DNA of 20,772 nucleotides from Agaricicola taiwanensis_A (GCA_040394255.1 JBEBSP010000020.1:1-20772); one strand, 5' to 3'. Positions 7,290-15,115 are shown, counted from the first letter of the stretch. A program made the numbers and translations. The notes: generated from the sequence alone by a model not told the origin.

Positions 7290-7882
7290 GGGCGCTTCTC
7301 GAAGACCTGGGTGAGGCCCACCCGGAAGTAGTCGTAGCCGGTGTAGAGCGTCAGCACGGCGGAAATCCACAGCAGCACGATGCCGATGGTGGTGGTTCCC
7401 GGCAGCACGGCGTCACCCGCGGGCCCCGCCAGCAGGAAGCCGACGGCGACCATCTGCGCGGTGGTCTTCCATTTGGCGAGGCGGGTCACCGGCACGCTGA
7501 CGCGCAGCTCGGCGAGGAACTCGCGCAGGCCGGAGACGAGGATCTCGCGGCTGAGAATCACCAGCGCCGCCCAGAGCGACCAGCCGCCGATGGTGTCGAC
7601 CGCCGCGAAGGCGAGCAGGCAGGCGGCGACCAGCAGCTTGTCGGCGATGGGGTCGAGCATGCGGCCCAGCACCGACTGCTGGCCCCAGGCGCGGGCAAGG
7701 TAGCCGTCGAAGAAGTCGGTGATCGCCGCGGCGATGTAGAGTCCGAGCGCCAGCCAGCGCAGCCGGTCGTCCTGGGCAATGATGCAGGCGACGACCAAGG
7801 GGATGGCCGCGATGCGGCCGTAGGTCAGGATGTTGGGCAGGCTCCAAGCATGGACCCGGCTGGATTTCAGTGCGTCGCTCAT
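7286..7882 (-). CDS. pgsA: CDP-diacylglycerol–glycerol-3-phosphate 3-phosphatidyltransferase
   Basis: This 198-residue inner-membrane enzyme makes phosphatidylglycerophosphate, the committed step to phosphatidylglycerol and cardiolipin. The CDP-alcohol phosphatidyltransferase signature is complete: DGYLAR-x8-G-x3-D-x3-D within DFFDGYLARAWGQQS and GRMLDPIADK. SLPNILTYGRIAAIP is the usual N-terminus, and about five or six hydrophobic segments follow. I chose ATG 7882 (MSDALKSS); the frame stays open to 8122, but that part overlaps the previous gene and is not membrane-protein-like. It lies between a membrane protein gene and moaD. No clear ribosome site precedes the ATG; a strong stem-loop lies 67–88 bp upstream. 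Confidence 0.94.
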   Translation of the reverse strand: MSDALKSSRVHAWSLPNILTYGRIAAIPLVVACIIAQDDRLRWLALGLYIAAAITDFFDGYLARAWGQQSVLGRMLDPIADKLLVAACLLAFAAVDTIGGWSLWAALVILSREILVSGLREFLAELRVSVPVTRLAKWKTTAQMVAVGFLLAGPAGDAVLPGTTTIGIVLLWISAVLTLYTGYDYFRVGLTQVFEKRP

Positions 7883-7913
7883 GGGGTGACGGAACACCAG
7901 TGGTAGGGGCGCG

Positions 7914-7977
7914 TCAATCGGGATCAGGATGAAACAGCGGGTAATTCCGGTCACATCCCATGATGTGACCCGATTGA
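7914..7977. promoter_or_regulatory. Nested inverted repeats upstream of pgsA
   Basis: GGTCACATC (7949–7957) and GATGTGACC (7962–7970) form a perfect 9-bp stem with a CCAT loop. Outside it, TCAATCGGG (7914–7922) is the exact complement of CCCGATTGA (7969–7977), sharing two bases with the inner arm. The two pairings make an extended, partly competing structure between the membrane-protein stop (7986) and the pgsA start (7882). It has no T tract on the minus strand, so it is not a standard terminator. It may be an operator or an RNA structure. Confidence 0.5.
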
Positions 7978-7985
7978 TCCAGTTC

Positions 7986-9107
7986 TCAGGGATTGTTCGG
8001 CTGCGATTGCCGGTAGTCCTGAATGTCCCTGGCCGCCAGACCTTCGATCCAATCGCGGACGCCGATCTCGTCGCCGAGGAAATAGAGCGACGAGAAAACC
8101 GCGAGCAGGACACAGAAGGCAAAGAACAGGGGATCGAATTTTTCGTCGATGGTCAGTGCGGTGGCACGCCGGCCCACGGGCACGGCGTCACTGTAGAGCT
8201 TCGATGAGGCGATCAGGAAGAAGGGCCGCACCAGAACCGAGGTGACGCCCACGGCGATGAAGACCGGCACCGCCATCAGCACATAGAAATTGTATATCGA
8301 CAGCGTCTTGCCGGAGTGGTTGCCGTACCGGACAAAGTACCAGATCGACCCGGCATAGGCCGCGATGCCGATCACCCAGCACACAAGACTGTAGCCCATC
8401 CGGATCGCGATGGCGCGCGTGAGATGCTTCTTGAGGATGGCGATGGAATCCTTCGCGGCCTCCGCATAGCCCCGGCCTGCCACCAGCGCGGGCGCGACGC
8501 CGATGGTGCCGACCTTCCAGGCATAATAGACGGCCTCGTCGAGCGCCGTGCGTTTCCTGCGTTTCTTGCCGGGCAGCCTGTCCAGGATGGCGGTGACGGT
8601 GATCCAGGCGTCGATGGTGGTGAAAATCCACAAGCGGCCCAGGTTCTTGAAGGCGAGATTGAAGCACTTCGGGATGGTCGATGTCTGATGCGACAGCCTC
8701 AGGTAATGCGAGGAGGTCATGGCGGCGTTCAGGATCGAGATGGGATAGCTGGCGACCACCACGACAAGGAAGCTCCAGCCCAGCAGCACGAGATTGACCA
8801 GCGTGAAGGCGCCGTCATCGTCCTGTTTGCTTGATCTTGCGACCTCGTCCCACAGGCTCTGGGGAATCCAGTCCAGTATCTGGGTCCACATGATATAGGC
8901 GAGGCCGATGACGAGCCACTGCAGGGCGGCGAAGAAGAGAATCTCCTTCTCCTCCAGAATGTGCCGGAGGGCATAGCCGAGCTCTCCGAGAAAGCCGTGA
9001 AAATTGCTTGCCGAGAGGATGGCGGGCTTTTCATGGGCCGCGTCGAATATGGCCTGCGCTTCCGTTCGGGCGACTTCCAACTGCTTCTTCTGCGATCCGA
9101 ACAGCAT
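7986..9107 (-). CDS. Multi-pass integral membrane protein, function unknown
   Basis: This 373-residue protein has about six or seven hydrophobic segments (roughly 56–76, 101–125, 157–175, 198–212, 236–258, 272–300, 325–344). It has a cytosol-like N-terminus without a signal peptide and a very basic loop, PGKKRRKR (179–186). The stretch APALVAGRGYAEAAKDS followed by ILKKHLTR recalls bacterial membrane proteins of the DUF6159/YciC kind, but I am not sure of membership. No catalytic motif is visible. It lies in the same direction between uvrC and pgsA, genes commonly adjacent in alphaproteobacteria, so it looks like an insertion into a conserved block. The start at ATG 9107 has no clear ribosome site. 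Confidence 0.8.
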   Translation of the reverse strand: MLFGSQKKQLEVARTEAQAIFDAAHEKPAILSASNFHGFLGELGYALRHILEEKEILFFAALQWLVIGLAYIMWTQILDWIPQSLWDEVARSSKQDDDGAFTLVNLVLLGWSFLVVVVASYPISILNAAMTSSHYLRLSHQTSTIPKCFNLAFKNLGRLWIFTTIDAWITVTAILDRLPGKKRRKRTALDEAVYYAWKVGTIGVAPALVAGRGYAEAAKDSIAILKKHLTRAIAIRMGYSLVCWVIGIAAYAGSIWYFVRYGNHSGKTLSIYNFYVLMAVPVFIAVGVTSVLVRPFFLIASSKLYSDAVPVGRRATALTIDEKFDPLFFAFCVLLAVFSSLYFLGDEIGVRDWIEGLAARDIQDYRQSQPNNP

Positions 9108-9260
9108 CGGGAGGGCTCACGGGTGGTGTTGTCCTGTGCTGTTTTAGCGACGAAGGCTCAACATTGACCTAACAGTGGGCTGTAAGGATTAGCGGGCCAG
9201 ATGTCTTTGAGCGCAGGTCCTTCAAATCCTCATAACTCTTCTGAGTGTATGGTTCATCCC

Positions 9261-11189
9261 TCACTCCCGCCGCTCGTGAAAGTGATCATAGATCATCCGC
9301 GCCGTCTGCCGGTTGATGCCCGGCACGCGTTCGAGATCCGACAGCCCCGCCCGCGCCACGGCCTTGGCCGTGCCGAAATGCGTCAGCAGGGCGCGCTTGC
9401 GGGTCGGGCCGATGCCGGCGATCTCGTCCAGCGGATTCCGGGTCATGTCCTTCTTGCGGCGGGCGCGGTGGGTGCCGATGGCGAAGCGATGGGCCTCGTC
9501 GCGCAGGCGCTGCACGAAATAGAGCACCGGGTCGCGCGGCTCCATGGTGAAGGGCTGCCGTCCGGCCATGTGGAAGGTCTCGCGTCCGGCGTCGCGGTCG
9601 ACGCCTTTCGCCACGCCGATCAGCGGCACGTCATGGACGCCCATCTCCGCCAGGATCTCGCGCGCTACCCTCAACTGGCCCGCGCCGCCGTCGATCACCA
9701 CGAGGTCCGGCCATGAAGGCATGGCGTCAGGCTCGGTGGGCTCGTTCTCGCGCGGATGCTCCTTGACGAGGCGGGAAAAGCGGCGGCCCAGCACCTCCTT
9801 CATCATGCCGAAATCGTCGCCGGGGGTGAGGTCCTCCGACTTGATGTTGAAGGTGCGGTAATGGGCTTTCGCGAAGCCGTCCTGCCCGGCGACCACCATG
9901 CCGCCGACCGCGTTGGTGCCCATGATGTGGCTGTTGTCATAGACCTCGACGCGCCGGATCGTGTTCTCGATTCCCAGCGTGGTTGCGAGGCCCTCCAGCA
10001 GCTTCTTCTGGGTCGAGGTCTCGGCCAGGCGGCGGCCCAGTGTCTCGCGGGCGTTGGTCATGGCGTGGTTGACCAGATCACGCTTCTCGCCGCGTTGAGG
10101 CACGAGGATGTCGACCTTGTGATCGGCCCGCAGGCACAGCGCCTCGGCCAGAAGCCCGCGGCTCTCGATGTCGTGCGACAGGAGGATCAGGCGCGGCACC
10201 GGCTTGTCGTCGTAGAACTGGGCAAGGAAGGCGTCGAGCACCTCCGCCGCCTCCAGGCTGCGGTCGGCCTTGGGATGGTAGGTGCGGTTGCCCCAGTTCT
10301 GGAAGGTGCGGAAGAAGAAGACCTCGATGGCGGTCTGGCCGCCTTCCTGATGGATGGCGAAGACATCGGCCTCCTCGACCGTCTGCGGGTTGATGCCCTG
10401 ATGCGACTGCACGGCCGAGAGCGCGGCGAGGCGGTCGCGGTAGCGGGCGGCGCTTTCGAAGTCGAGCCGGTCGGAAGCCTCCTGCATGGCGGCGGCCATG
10501 TGATGCTTGACCGCCTGGCTGCGGCCGGAGAGGAAGGCCTTGGCCTCCTCCACCAGTCCGGCGTAGTCGGGCAGGGCGATCTCGCCGGTGCAGGGCGCCG
10601 AGCAGCGCTTGATCTGGTGCAGCAGGCAGGGCCGGGTGCGGCTCTCGTAGACGCTGTCGGAGCAGGAGCGGAGGAGAAACGCCTTCTGCAGGGCGGTCAG
10701 CGTGCGGTTGACCGCGCCTGCCGAGGCGAAGGGGCCGAAGTAGTCGCCCTTCACGCTGCGCGCGCCGCGGTGCTTCATGATCTGCGGAGCACGGTGGTCG
10801 GTGCGCAGCACGATGTAGGGAAAGGACTTGTCGTCGCGCATCAGCACGTTGAAGCGCGGGCGCAGGCGCTTGATGAGATTGGCCTCCAGCAGCAGCGCCT
10901 CGGTCTCGGTGCGGGTGGTGACGAACTCCATGGAGGCGGTCTCGGAGATCATCCGGCCGATGCGGTGGGTGTGGCCCAGCCCGCGCGCGTAGGAGGCGAC
11001 GCGCTTCTTCAGGCTGCGCGCCTTGCCGACGTAGAGGACTTCCCCGGAGGCGTCGATCATGCGGTAGACGCCGGGACCGTTGGGCAGGGTGCGCAGCAGC
11101 CCGCGAATGACCTCGACCCCGCGCGCGAAGGCGGGCGGGGTGGCGGGGAGGTCGGGTTCGGTGTCGGGCGCGTCGGTTTCGCTGGTCAA
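9261..11189 (-). CDS. uvrC: Excinuclease ABC subunit C
   Basis: This 642-residue UvrC is the dual-incision nuclease of nucleotide excision repair. Domains in order are the GIY-YIG nuclease (about 35–115; GPGVYRMIDASGEVLYVGKA) and a Cys quartet C176-x11-C188-x7-C196-x3-C200 matching the Fe-S ligands of E. coli UvrC. A UVR domain follows (about 225–260; FESAARYRDRLAALSAV), then the RNase H-like nuclease with Asp418 in VEVYDNSH, Asp500 in VVIDGG and His568. A double helix-hairpin-helix lies at 587–636. The start appears to be TTG 11189: an in-frame stop lies above it, and no ATG or GTG precedes the homologous part. No SOS box is seen in front. Confidence 0.97.
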   Translation of the reverse strand: MTSETDAPDTEPDLPATPPAFARGVEVIRGLLRTLPNGPGVYRMIDASGEVLYVGKARSLKKRVASYARGLGHTHRIGRMISETASMEFVTTRTETEALLLEANLIKRLRPRFNVLMRDDKSFPYIVLRTDHRAPQIMKHRGARSVKGDYFGPFASAGAVNRTLTALQKAFLLRSCSDSVYESRTRPCLLHQIKRCSAPCTGEIALPDYAGLVEEAKAFLSGRSQAVKHHMAAAMQEASDRLDFESAARYRDRLAALSAVQSHQGINPQTVEEADVFAIHQEGGQTAIEVFFFRTFQNWGNRTYHPKADRSLEAAEVLDAFLAQFYDDKPVPRLILLSHDIESRGLLAEALCLRADHKVDILVPQRGEKRDLVNHAMTNARETLGRRLAETSTQKKLLEGLATTLGIENTIRRVEVYDNSHIMGTNAVGGMVVAGQDGFAKAHYRTFNIKSEDLTPGDDFGMMKEVLGRRFSRLVKEHPRENEPTEPDAMPSWPDLVVIDGGAGQLRVAREILAEMGVHDVPLIGVAKGVDRDAGRETFHMAGRQPFTMEPRDPVLYFVQRLRDEAHRFAIGTHRARRKKDMTRNPLDEIAGIGPTRKRALLTHFGTAKAVARAGLSDLERVPGINRQTARMIYDHFHERRE

Positions 11190-11269
11190 GGGTCGTGCGT
11201 CGCAAGGCTGAACTGTGGGCTGTCCGCCGATGGCGGCGAGTCATGCCCCTTATATAGTAAGCCCTGCCG

Positions 11270-12049
11270 TCACCGCTTCTCCAGCCGCCGCCGCTCGATG
11301 TGCTTGGCCAGCCGCAGGTGGCGCGAGAAGGCATAGTTCATGGCGGTCATGAAGCCATAGATGCCGCGCACGAAATGGCGGCGCACCACGTAGGCCTTCA
11401 GGAAGGACAGCGGGAACTCGACGAAGATGCGCCAGGCGGCCAGGGTAACGCCGCGCCGGGCAAGGTCGGCGGCCTGCATGTCGGAATAGGCGTTGAGCTT
11501 GGCGATCTGGTCGCCGAGCGAGCGCACGGAAAAATGGTGGATCGCGGTCTTCAGGTTGCCGACGGCGACGCCCTCGTTCAGCGCCACCCGGTCATGCACG
11601 GTCGAATCGGCATAGCGCCCGCTGGACCGGCGATAGAGACGGACCGGCTTCAGGGCATAGGCCCAGGAGTGGGGCGTGCCTTCGCCGGGGAATATCTCGG
11701 CGATCGGCACGCGATAAGCGCCGCAGCGGGGTTTGCCGGTGGTGAAGAGGGCGCGGATCTCGTCGGCCAGGCGCGGCGGCACGACCTCGTCGGCGTCGAT
11801 GTTCAGCAGCCAGTCGTGGCGGCACTGATCCTCGGCGAAGCGCTTCTGCGGGCCGTATCCGGGGAAGGGGGCATTGAGAAATACGCGTGCTCCAAGTGAT
11901 TCCGCCAGGTCGCGGGTTTCGTCGGTCGATCCTGAGTCGATCACGACTATGTCGTCAGTCAGCCGCGTTATCGCCTTAATCGTTGCCGCAATCCGGTCTG
12001 CTTCATTGAAGCTGATGATAAATACAGAAACAGGTAAGGGTTGAGCCAT
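11270..12049 (-). CDS. Family 2 glycosyltransferase (WaaE/KdtX-like)
   Basis: This glycosyltransferase of about 259 residues has a GT-A fold. Markers are VFIISFNEADRI at the N-terminus, VVIDSGSTDETRDLAE, PGYGPQKRFAEDQC and the metal-binding LLNIDADEVV. The combination is typical of the WaaE/KdtX branch, which adds sugars to the inner core of lipopolysaccharide on the cytosolic face of the membrane. The C-terminal part is basic and probably sits on the membrane. I chose ATG 12049; GTG 12064 would add five residues and has a slightly better upstream GAG, so the start is open. It lies 81 bp upstream of uvrC and is divergent from an outer-membrane protein gene. Confidence 0.88.
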   Translation of the reverse strand: MAQPLPVSVFIISFNEADRIAATIKAITRLTDDIVVIDSGSTDETRDLAESLGARVFLNAPFPGYGPQKRFAEDQCRHDWLLNIDADEVVPPRLADEIRALFTTGKPRCGAYRVPIAEIFPGEGTPHSWAYALKPVRLYRRSSGRYADSTVHDRVALNEGVAVGNLKTAIHHFSVRSLGDQIAKLNAYSDMQAADLARRGVTLAAWRIFVEFPLSFLKAYVVRRHFVRGIYGFMTAMNYAFSRHLRLAKHIERRRLEKR

Positions 12050-12357
12050 ACTGGAATATTGCACGTTCAGTTCTCATTTTTCAACGAATTTTTGAGGATC
12101 ATTTATTTCAGATAAGGCGGCGAACGGGATTCTCACCTTTCACCTTACTGTGGTTGGAATACAACAGGTTTGCCAACAAACCGGCGCATTTGGACCCGCA
12201 TTGTCTATGTGACGTTTCGTCGGGGACGGGGAACAAGTTTCGCACCCTCGAGGAACGGAAACCAGCCATCGACCGGTTGGCGGAAGATTGGCAGTGGGGA
12301 TGCGCGGCGCTTATGCAGCGACAAGCGGTCCATACAGTAGTAACAAGAGGTTCTACA
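12050..12357 (+). other. Intergenic region and probable long leader of the first OMP gene
   Basis: About 300 bp between divergent genes. I see no protein-like frame. A small hairpin GGTTTG-CCAA-CAAACC lies at 12169–12184. The segment near 12065–12115 is clearly AT-richer than its surroundings and is the likely promoter area for both genes, but no confident −35/−10 pair stands out. The last bases hold an AAGAGG ribosome site before ATG 12358. Confidence 0.4.
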
Positions 12358-13020
12358 ATGTTGAAGCACACTCGTATTCTCGTCGCGGCCGCGGCGATCC
12401 TCGGTCTGCCGGCCGCCGCCATGGCCGCCGACCTCCCGGTCCAGCAGCAGGCTCCGGTCGCCTACACGCCGGTCGCCTCGGTCTACGACTGGTCGGGCGT
12501 CTATGTCGGTGCGCATGTCGGCTATGGCTGGGGCGAAACCGGCACCAACATCGCCGGTCTCCCGGACTTCGACGGTGACGGTTTCCTCGGTGGTCTCCAG
12601 GCCGGCTACAACGCCCAGTGGGGCAACATCGTCGGCGGCGTCGAGATCGACGGCTCCTGGAGCGGTGTCGAAGGCAGCACGCTCGCCGGTGCGGTCGACA
12701 GCGATCTGAACTGGGTCGGCACGGCGCGTGTCCGCGTCGGTTACGCCATCGACCGGTTCCTGCCGTACATCACCGGTGGTCTCGCCCTCGGTGAAGTCGA
12801 GATCCAGAACAACGTGACCGGCTTCAGCGAGTCGAACACACACCTCGGCTGGACCATCGGCGCCGGTGTTGAAGCCGCCGTTACGCAGAACATCACGGTC
12901 AAGGGTGAATACGCCTATATCGACCTGCAGGACGAGAACTACGATCTCGCCCTCGGCGCCGGCAGCAAGGCCGATTTCGATGCGCATACCTTCAAGGTCG
13001 GCCTGAACTACAAGTTCTGA
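12358..13020 (+). CDS. Outer-membrane beta-barrel protein, Omp25/Omp31 type
   Basis: This 220-residue porin-family protein has a clear signal peptide with cleavage after AAAMA (residue 23). The mature part opens with the family marker YDWSGVYVGAHVGYGWG. It continues with alternating amphipathic strands (GGLQAGYNAQWGNIVGGVEI, WVGTARVRVGYAIDRFLPYI, GAGVEAAVTQNITVKGEYAY) and ends in Phe (FKVGLNYKF), the outer-membrane assembly signal. The proteins form an 8-stranded barrel and are abundant surface proteins in rhizobia and Brucella. I chose ATG 12358 for its signal peptide and AAGAGG site; the frame is open further upstream. Codon use is strongly biased to C-ending codons, suggesting high expression. 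It is followed by a hairpin and a terminator. Confidence 0.92.
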   Translation: MLKHTRILVAAAAILGLPAAAMAADLPVQQQAPVAYTPVASVYDWSGVYVGAHVGYGWGETGTNIAGLPDFDGDGFLGGLQAGYNAQWGNIVGGVEIDGSWSGVEGSTLAGAVDSDLNWVGTARVRVGYAIDRFLPYITGGLALGEVEIQNNVTGFSESNTHLGWTIGAGVEAAVTQNITVKGEYAYIDLQDENYDLALGAGSKADFDAHTFKVGLNYKF

Positions 13021-13033
13021 TCCCTGGCCAGAG

Positions 13034-13068
13034 GTTCGGCGAAGGACCGGTTTCCCTTTCGCCCGAAC
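13034..13068. repeat. Imperfect hairpin after the first OMP gene
   Basis: GTTCGGCGAAGG (13034–13045) pairs with CCCTTTCGCCCGAAC (13054–13068) with two single-base bulges. It lies 13 bp after the stop codon and before the main terminator. A role in protecting the 3' end of the mRNA is possible but inferred. Confidence 0.45.
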
Positions 13069-13090
13069 GGTCATGAAGATCAGAATGCGC

Positions 13091-13122
13091 AACGCCCCGG
13101 TGGAAACATCGGGGCGTTTTTT
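13091..13122 (+). terminator. Rho-independent terminator of the first OMP gene
   Basis: AACGCCCCG (13091–13099) pairs perfectly with CGGGGCGTT (13110–13118) around a 10-nt loop and runs into six T residues (13117–13122). It ends the 12358–13020 transcript, so the second OMP gene should have its own promoter. Confidence 0.9.
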
Positions 13123-13283
13123 CATGGCCAGAAGGGAATGGCCGACGTTAACGAAGGCTTCACCATCGTGCATTTTAGCGGTGCTGGTTACGGTGCGTTA
13201 ATGATTTCCGAAAGGTTGCTTTCGTAAGGTCGAACAGCTCCGCGGGGTGGGGCCTTTTGTTGCGTATAAGTTGGAGTTCGACC

Positions 13284-13895
13284 ATGACCCGCATCACATC
13301 CCTGGCATTTGCGCTGGCTGCCCTGAGCCTTTCGGCTGGCGGCGCGCAGGCTGCCGATCCCTATGCTTCCAGCTCTTCCTACGGTTCGTATGGAACCTCG
13401 TCTGGTTTCGACTGGTCCGGCCCCTATGCCGGCGCCGTGCTCGGCTATGGCTGGGGCGATTCCAACATCGCCGACAGCGATGGTTTCCTGGCCGGTCTGA
13501 CGGTCGGCCACAACTGGCAGAGCGGTCCGCTGGTGTTCGGCCTGGAGGGGGATCTCGCCTATACGGGCGTCGGTCATTCCAGCATCGTCGACAGCTTCGA
13601 CGTGGACTGGCTCGGCACGGCGCGCGGCCGCGTCGGCTATGCCTTCGATCGTTTCATGGTGTTCGGCACCGGCGGCTTCGCCTGGACCCGCGCCAACTAC
13701 CGCTTCGCGGCCTTCGAGGAGGGCAACAACCACTTCGGCTGGTCGCTGGGCTTCGGCGCGGAGGCGGCGCTGACGCAGCAGCTCTCGGCCAAGATCGACT
13801 ATCTGCACAACAACTTCGAGGCCGAGAGCTATCTGACCCGATCGCTCGATCCGACCACCAACACGCTGCGTTTTGGCCTGAACTACCAGTTCTGA
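13284..13895 (+). CDS. Second outer-membrane beta-barrel protein, Omp25/Omp31 type
   Basis: This 203-residue paralogue of the preceding gene product has a signal peptide cut after GGAQA (about residue 23) and a Ser/Tyr-rich linker (SSSSYGSYGTSS). It then has DWSGPYAGAVLGYGWG, WLGTARGRVGYAFDRFMVFG, GAEAALTQQLSAKIDYLH and the terminal RFGLNYQF. It matches its neighbour motif by motif but is shorter and clearly diverged, so the duplication is old. ATG 13284 has GGAG at good spacing. A hairpin CGAAAG-GTTG-CTTTCG (13209–13224) lies about 60 bp before the start, perhaps in the leader. A palindromic sequence with a terminator-like hairpin follows directly. Confidence 0.91.
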   Translation: MTRITSLAFALAALSLSAGGAQAADPYASSSSYGSYGTSSGFDWSGPYAGAVLGYGWGDSNIADSDGFLAGLTVGHNWQSGPLVFGLEGDLAYTGVGHSSIVDSFDVDWLGTARGRVGYAFDRFMVFGTGGFAWTRANYRFAAFEEGNNHFGWSLGFGAEAALTQQLSAKIDYLHNNFEAESYLTRSLDPTTNTLRFGLNYQF

Positions 13896-13983
13896 GACTG
13901 GGGGACGCCAGTCTGCAAACGGCCTGACCCGTTTCCGAACGGGCCTTGGGCACGGGTGCGGCTGGGGAAGCCCAGTCGCACCC
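13894..13983. repeat. Second, shorter palindromic element (probable relative of 5090–5230)
   Basis: It starts, like the first element, inside a stop codon (TGAGACTGG against TGAGACCGG). It shares in the same order GA(T/C)GCC, CTGCAAACGGC (13913–13923 against 5120–5130) and ACGGCCTGACCC (13919–13930 against 5203–5214), as if the centre were deleted. Outer arms GACTGGG (13896–13902) and CCCAGTC (13971–13977) pair perfectly. It lies between convergent genes. Confidence 0.5.
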
Positions 13984-13989
13984 TTCCTT
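13954..13989 (+). terminator. Terminator-like hairpin after the second OMP gene
   Basis: GGGTGCG-G-CTGGG (13954–13966) pairs with CCCAG-T-CGCACCC (13971–13983) around loop GAAG, with one mismatch, followed by the T-rich TTCCTT (13984–13989). The stem is strong but the T tract is interrupted. It lies between the convergent OMP and GST genes. Confidence 0.6.
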
Positions 13990-13994
13990 GACGG

Positions 13995-14606
13995 TCAGCC
14001 CTTCGGGGCGGAGTGGTCGAAGGCAGGCACGGCGGTGCGGAAGTGCTCGTACCAGGCGGCAAGCTTCGGGCGATCCTTGCGCCAGGCGCCGTCGAAGCGG
14101 AAATCGAACCATCCCAACGCGCAGGCAAGCGTGATCTGCCCCACGTTCGGCAGGGCGGTGGCCGGGGACGGCGGCGAGGATTCCAGCGCGTCGAAGGCGC
14201 GGTCCAGCTTGCCCTGCTGGTGGTTGATCCATTTCGGCTCGTGCTTTTCGGCCGCGCGGAAACGGCCTTCGTAGAGCAGCAGCATTCCGGCATCCATCAG
14301 CCCATCGGCGGTCGCCTGGAGCCGCAGGGCCTCGAAGCGGGCCTCGGGCAGTGCCGGCAGGATCTTGCCGCCACCGGCCTTCCAGTCGAGATATTCGAGG
14401 ATGACGCGGCTGTCGAAGAGCGTCGAGCCGTCCTCCAGCAGCAGGATCGGGATTTTTCCCAGCGGATTTTCCTGCCGAAGGCTGTCGCTTTCATCCATGG
14501 TGTTGGCGAGGATGATCTCGATCTGGTCCTTCAACCCCAAAATCTCGGCGGCGACCTTGACCTTGCGACCGAAAGGCGAGGCTGGTGACGAACGCAACTT
14601 CAACAT
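13995..14606 (-). CDS. Glutathione S-transferase-like protein
   Basis: This 203-residue protein has an N-terminal thioredoxin-like domain (about 1–80). Ser10 in SSPASPFGRKVKV is the likely glutathione-activating residue, the cis-proline is Pro53 in NPLGKIPIL, and Asp65-Ser66 in LFDSRVILEYLD holds the gamma-glutamyl group. An all-helical C-terminal domain follows. It is a cytosolic GST of the beta or Ser-type bacterial groups; the substrate is unknown. I chose ATG 14606 because the domain starts there and GGGAGAAAG is a strong ribosome site; the frame is open another 144 bp upstream. It follows cspA in the same direction after a 190-bp gap. Confidence 0.92.
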   Translation of the reverse strand: MLKLRSSPASPFGRKVKVAAEILGLKDQIEIILANTMDESDSLRQENPLGKIPILLLEDGSTLFDSRVILEYLDWKAGGGKILPALPEARFEALRLQATADGLMDAGMLLLYEGRFRAAEKHEPKWINHQQGKLDRAFDALESSPPSPATALPNVGQITLACALGWFDFRFDGAWRKDRPKLAAWYEHFRTAVPAFDHSAPKG

Positions 14607-14797
14607 GATACTTTCTCCCTGACAGACATGACGAGCGCCGCGAACCGGTTGTCGCTTCGCGTGACACTGCGCCAGAACAAATGTTTTTGCGACCGGGCGG
14701 GCCGCCCGGCCGGAGTTCATGCCCCCAGGTGATGGCCGATGTCCCGGCACCTCAGGACGTTACGGGAAAGACCCGGTGCCCCCGAGATGCCGCGCGA
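14607..14797. other. Gap between cspA and the GST gene
   Basis: About 190 bp without a gene. It holds a GC palindrome, CCGGGCG-GGC-CGCCCGG (14693–14709), and a looser inverted repeat CGCGAA/TTCGCG near 14640. Neither is followed by T residues in the direction of transcription. The GST promoter is probably here, but I cannot point to it. Confidence 0.4.
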
Positions 14798-15010
14798 TCA
14801 GCCCGCGGCGAGATTGACCGCTTTCGGCCCCTTGCCCTTCGCGTCGGGCTCCACGTCGAACAGAATCTTCTGTCCCTCGACGAGATCGCCAAGTCCGGAC
14901 TGCTGCACGGCGCTGATGTGGACGAAGATGTCACGGCTGCCGTCGTCGGGACGAATGAAGCCGTAACCCTTTTCACCATTGAAGAATTTCACGATACCGC
15001 TTTGAGCCAC
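14798..15010 (-). CDS. Cold-shock domain protein (CspA family)
   Basis: This 70-residue single-domain cold-shock protein is an OB fold that binds single-stranded RNA and DNA. It has SGIVKFFNGEKGYGFIRP with the RNP1 motif KGYGFI, then RDIFVHISAV with RNP2, and the usual GPKAVNL end. I chose GTG 15010 (AQSGIVKFF) because it gives exactly the family length and has GGGGAAAG upstream. Upstream in-frame sequence is Arg-rich and not homologous. Which paralogue it is, and whether it is cold-induced, cannot be told. The 105-bp leader is short compared with that of E. coli cspA. Confidence 0.94.
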   Translation of the reverse strand: MAQSGIVKFFNGEKGYGFIRPDDGSRDIFVHISAVQQSGLGDLVEGQKILFDVEPDAKGKGPKAVNLAAG

Positions 15011-15115
15011 CGTCGTCTTTCCCCTGCTTTGACCGCAGCGTCGCCTCTGCGGGCGAGCGCTACGGGGTAAATTGGTAACCCGGCTGTTTTGATGCGGCAA
15101 GAGTGGTTGCGCATC

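Noticed and set aside
7883..8122. Upstream extension of pgsA by 80 residues
   Set aside because: It overlaps the previous gene, contains the stem-loop, and the family N-terminus (SLPNILTYGR) starts after ATG 7882.
9756..11336. Long plus-strand frame opposite uvrC (and another minus-strand frame at 10078–11334)
   Set aside because: Both are out-of-frame shadows of a GC-rich gene; uvrC is complete with all domains.
12154..12357. N-terminal extension of the first OMP by 68 residues
   Set aside because: A signal peptide must be at the N-terminus, and ATG 12358 gives a perfect one with a ribosome site.
14693..14709. GC-rich perfect hairpin considered as the cspA terminator
   Set aside because: On the minus strand it is followed by A residues, not T, and lies about 90 bp from the cspA stop.
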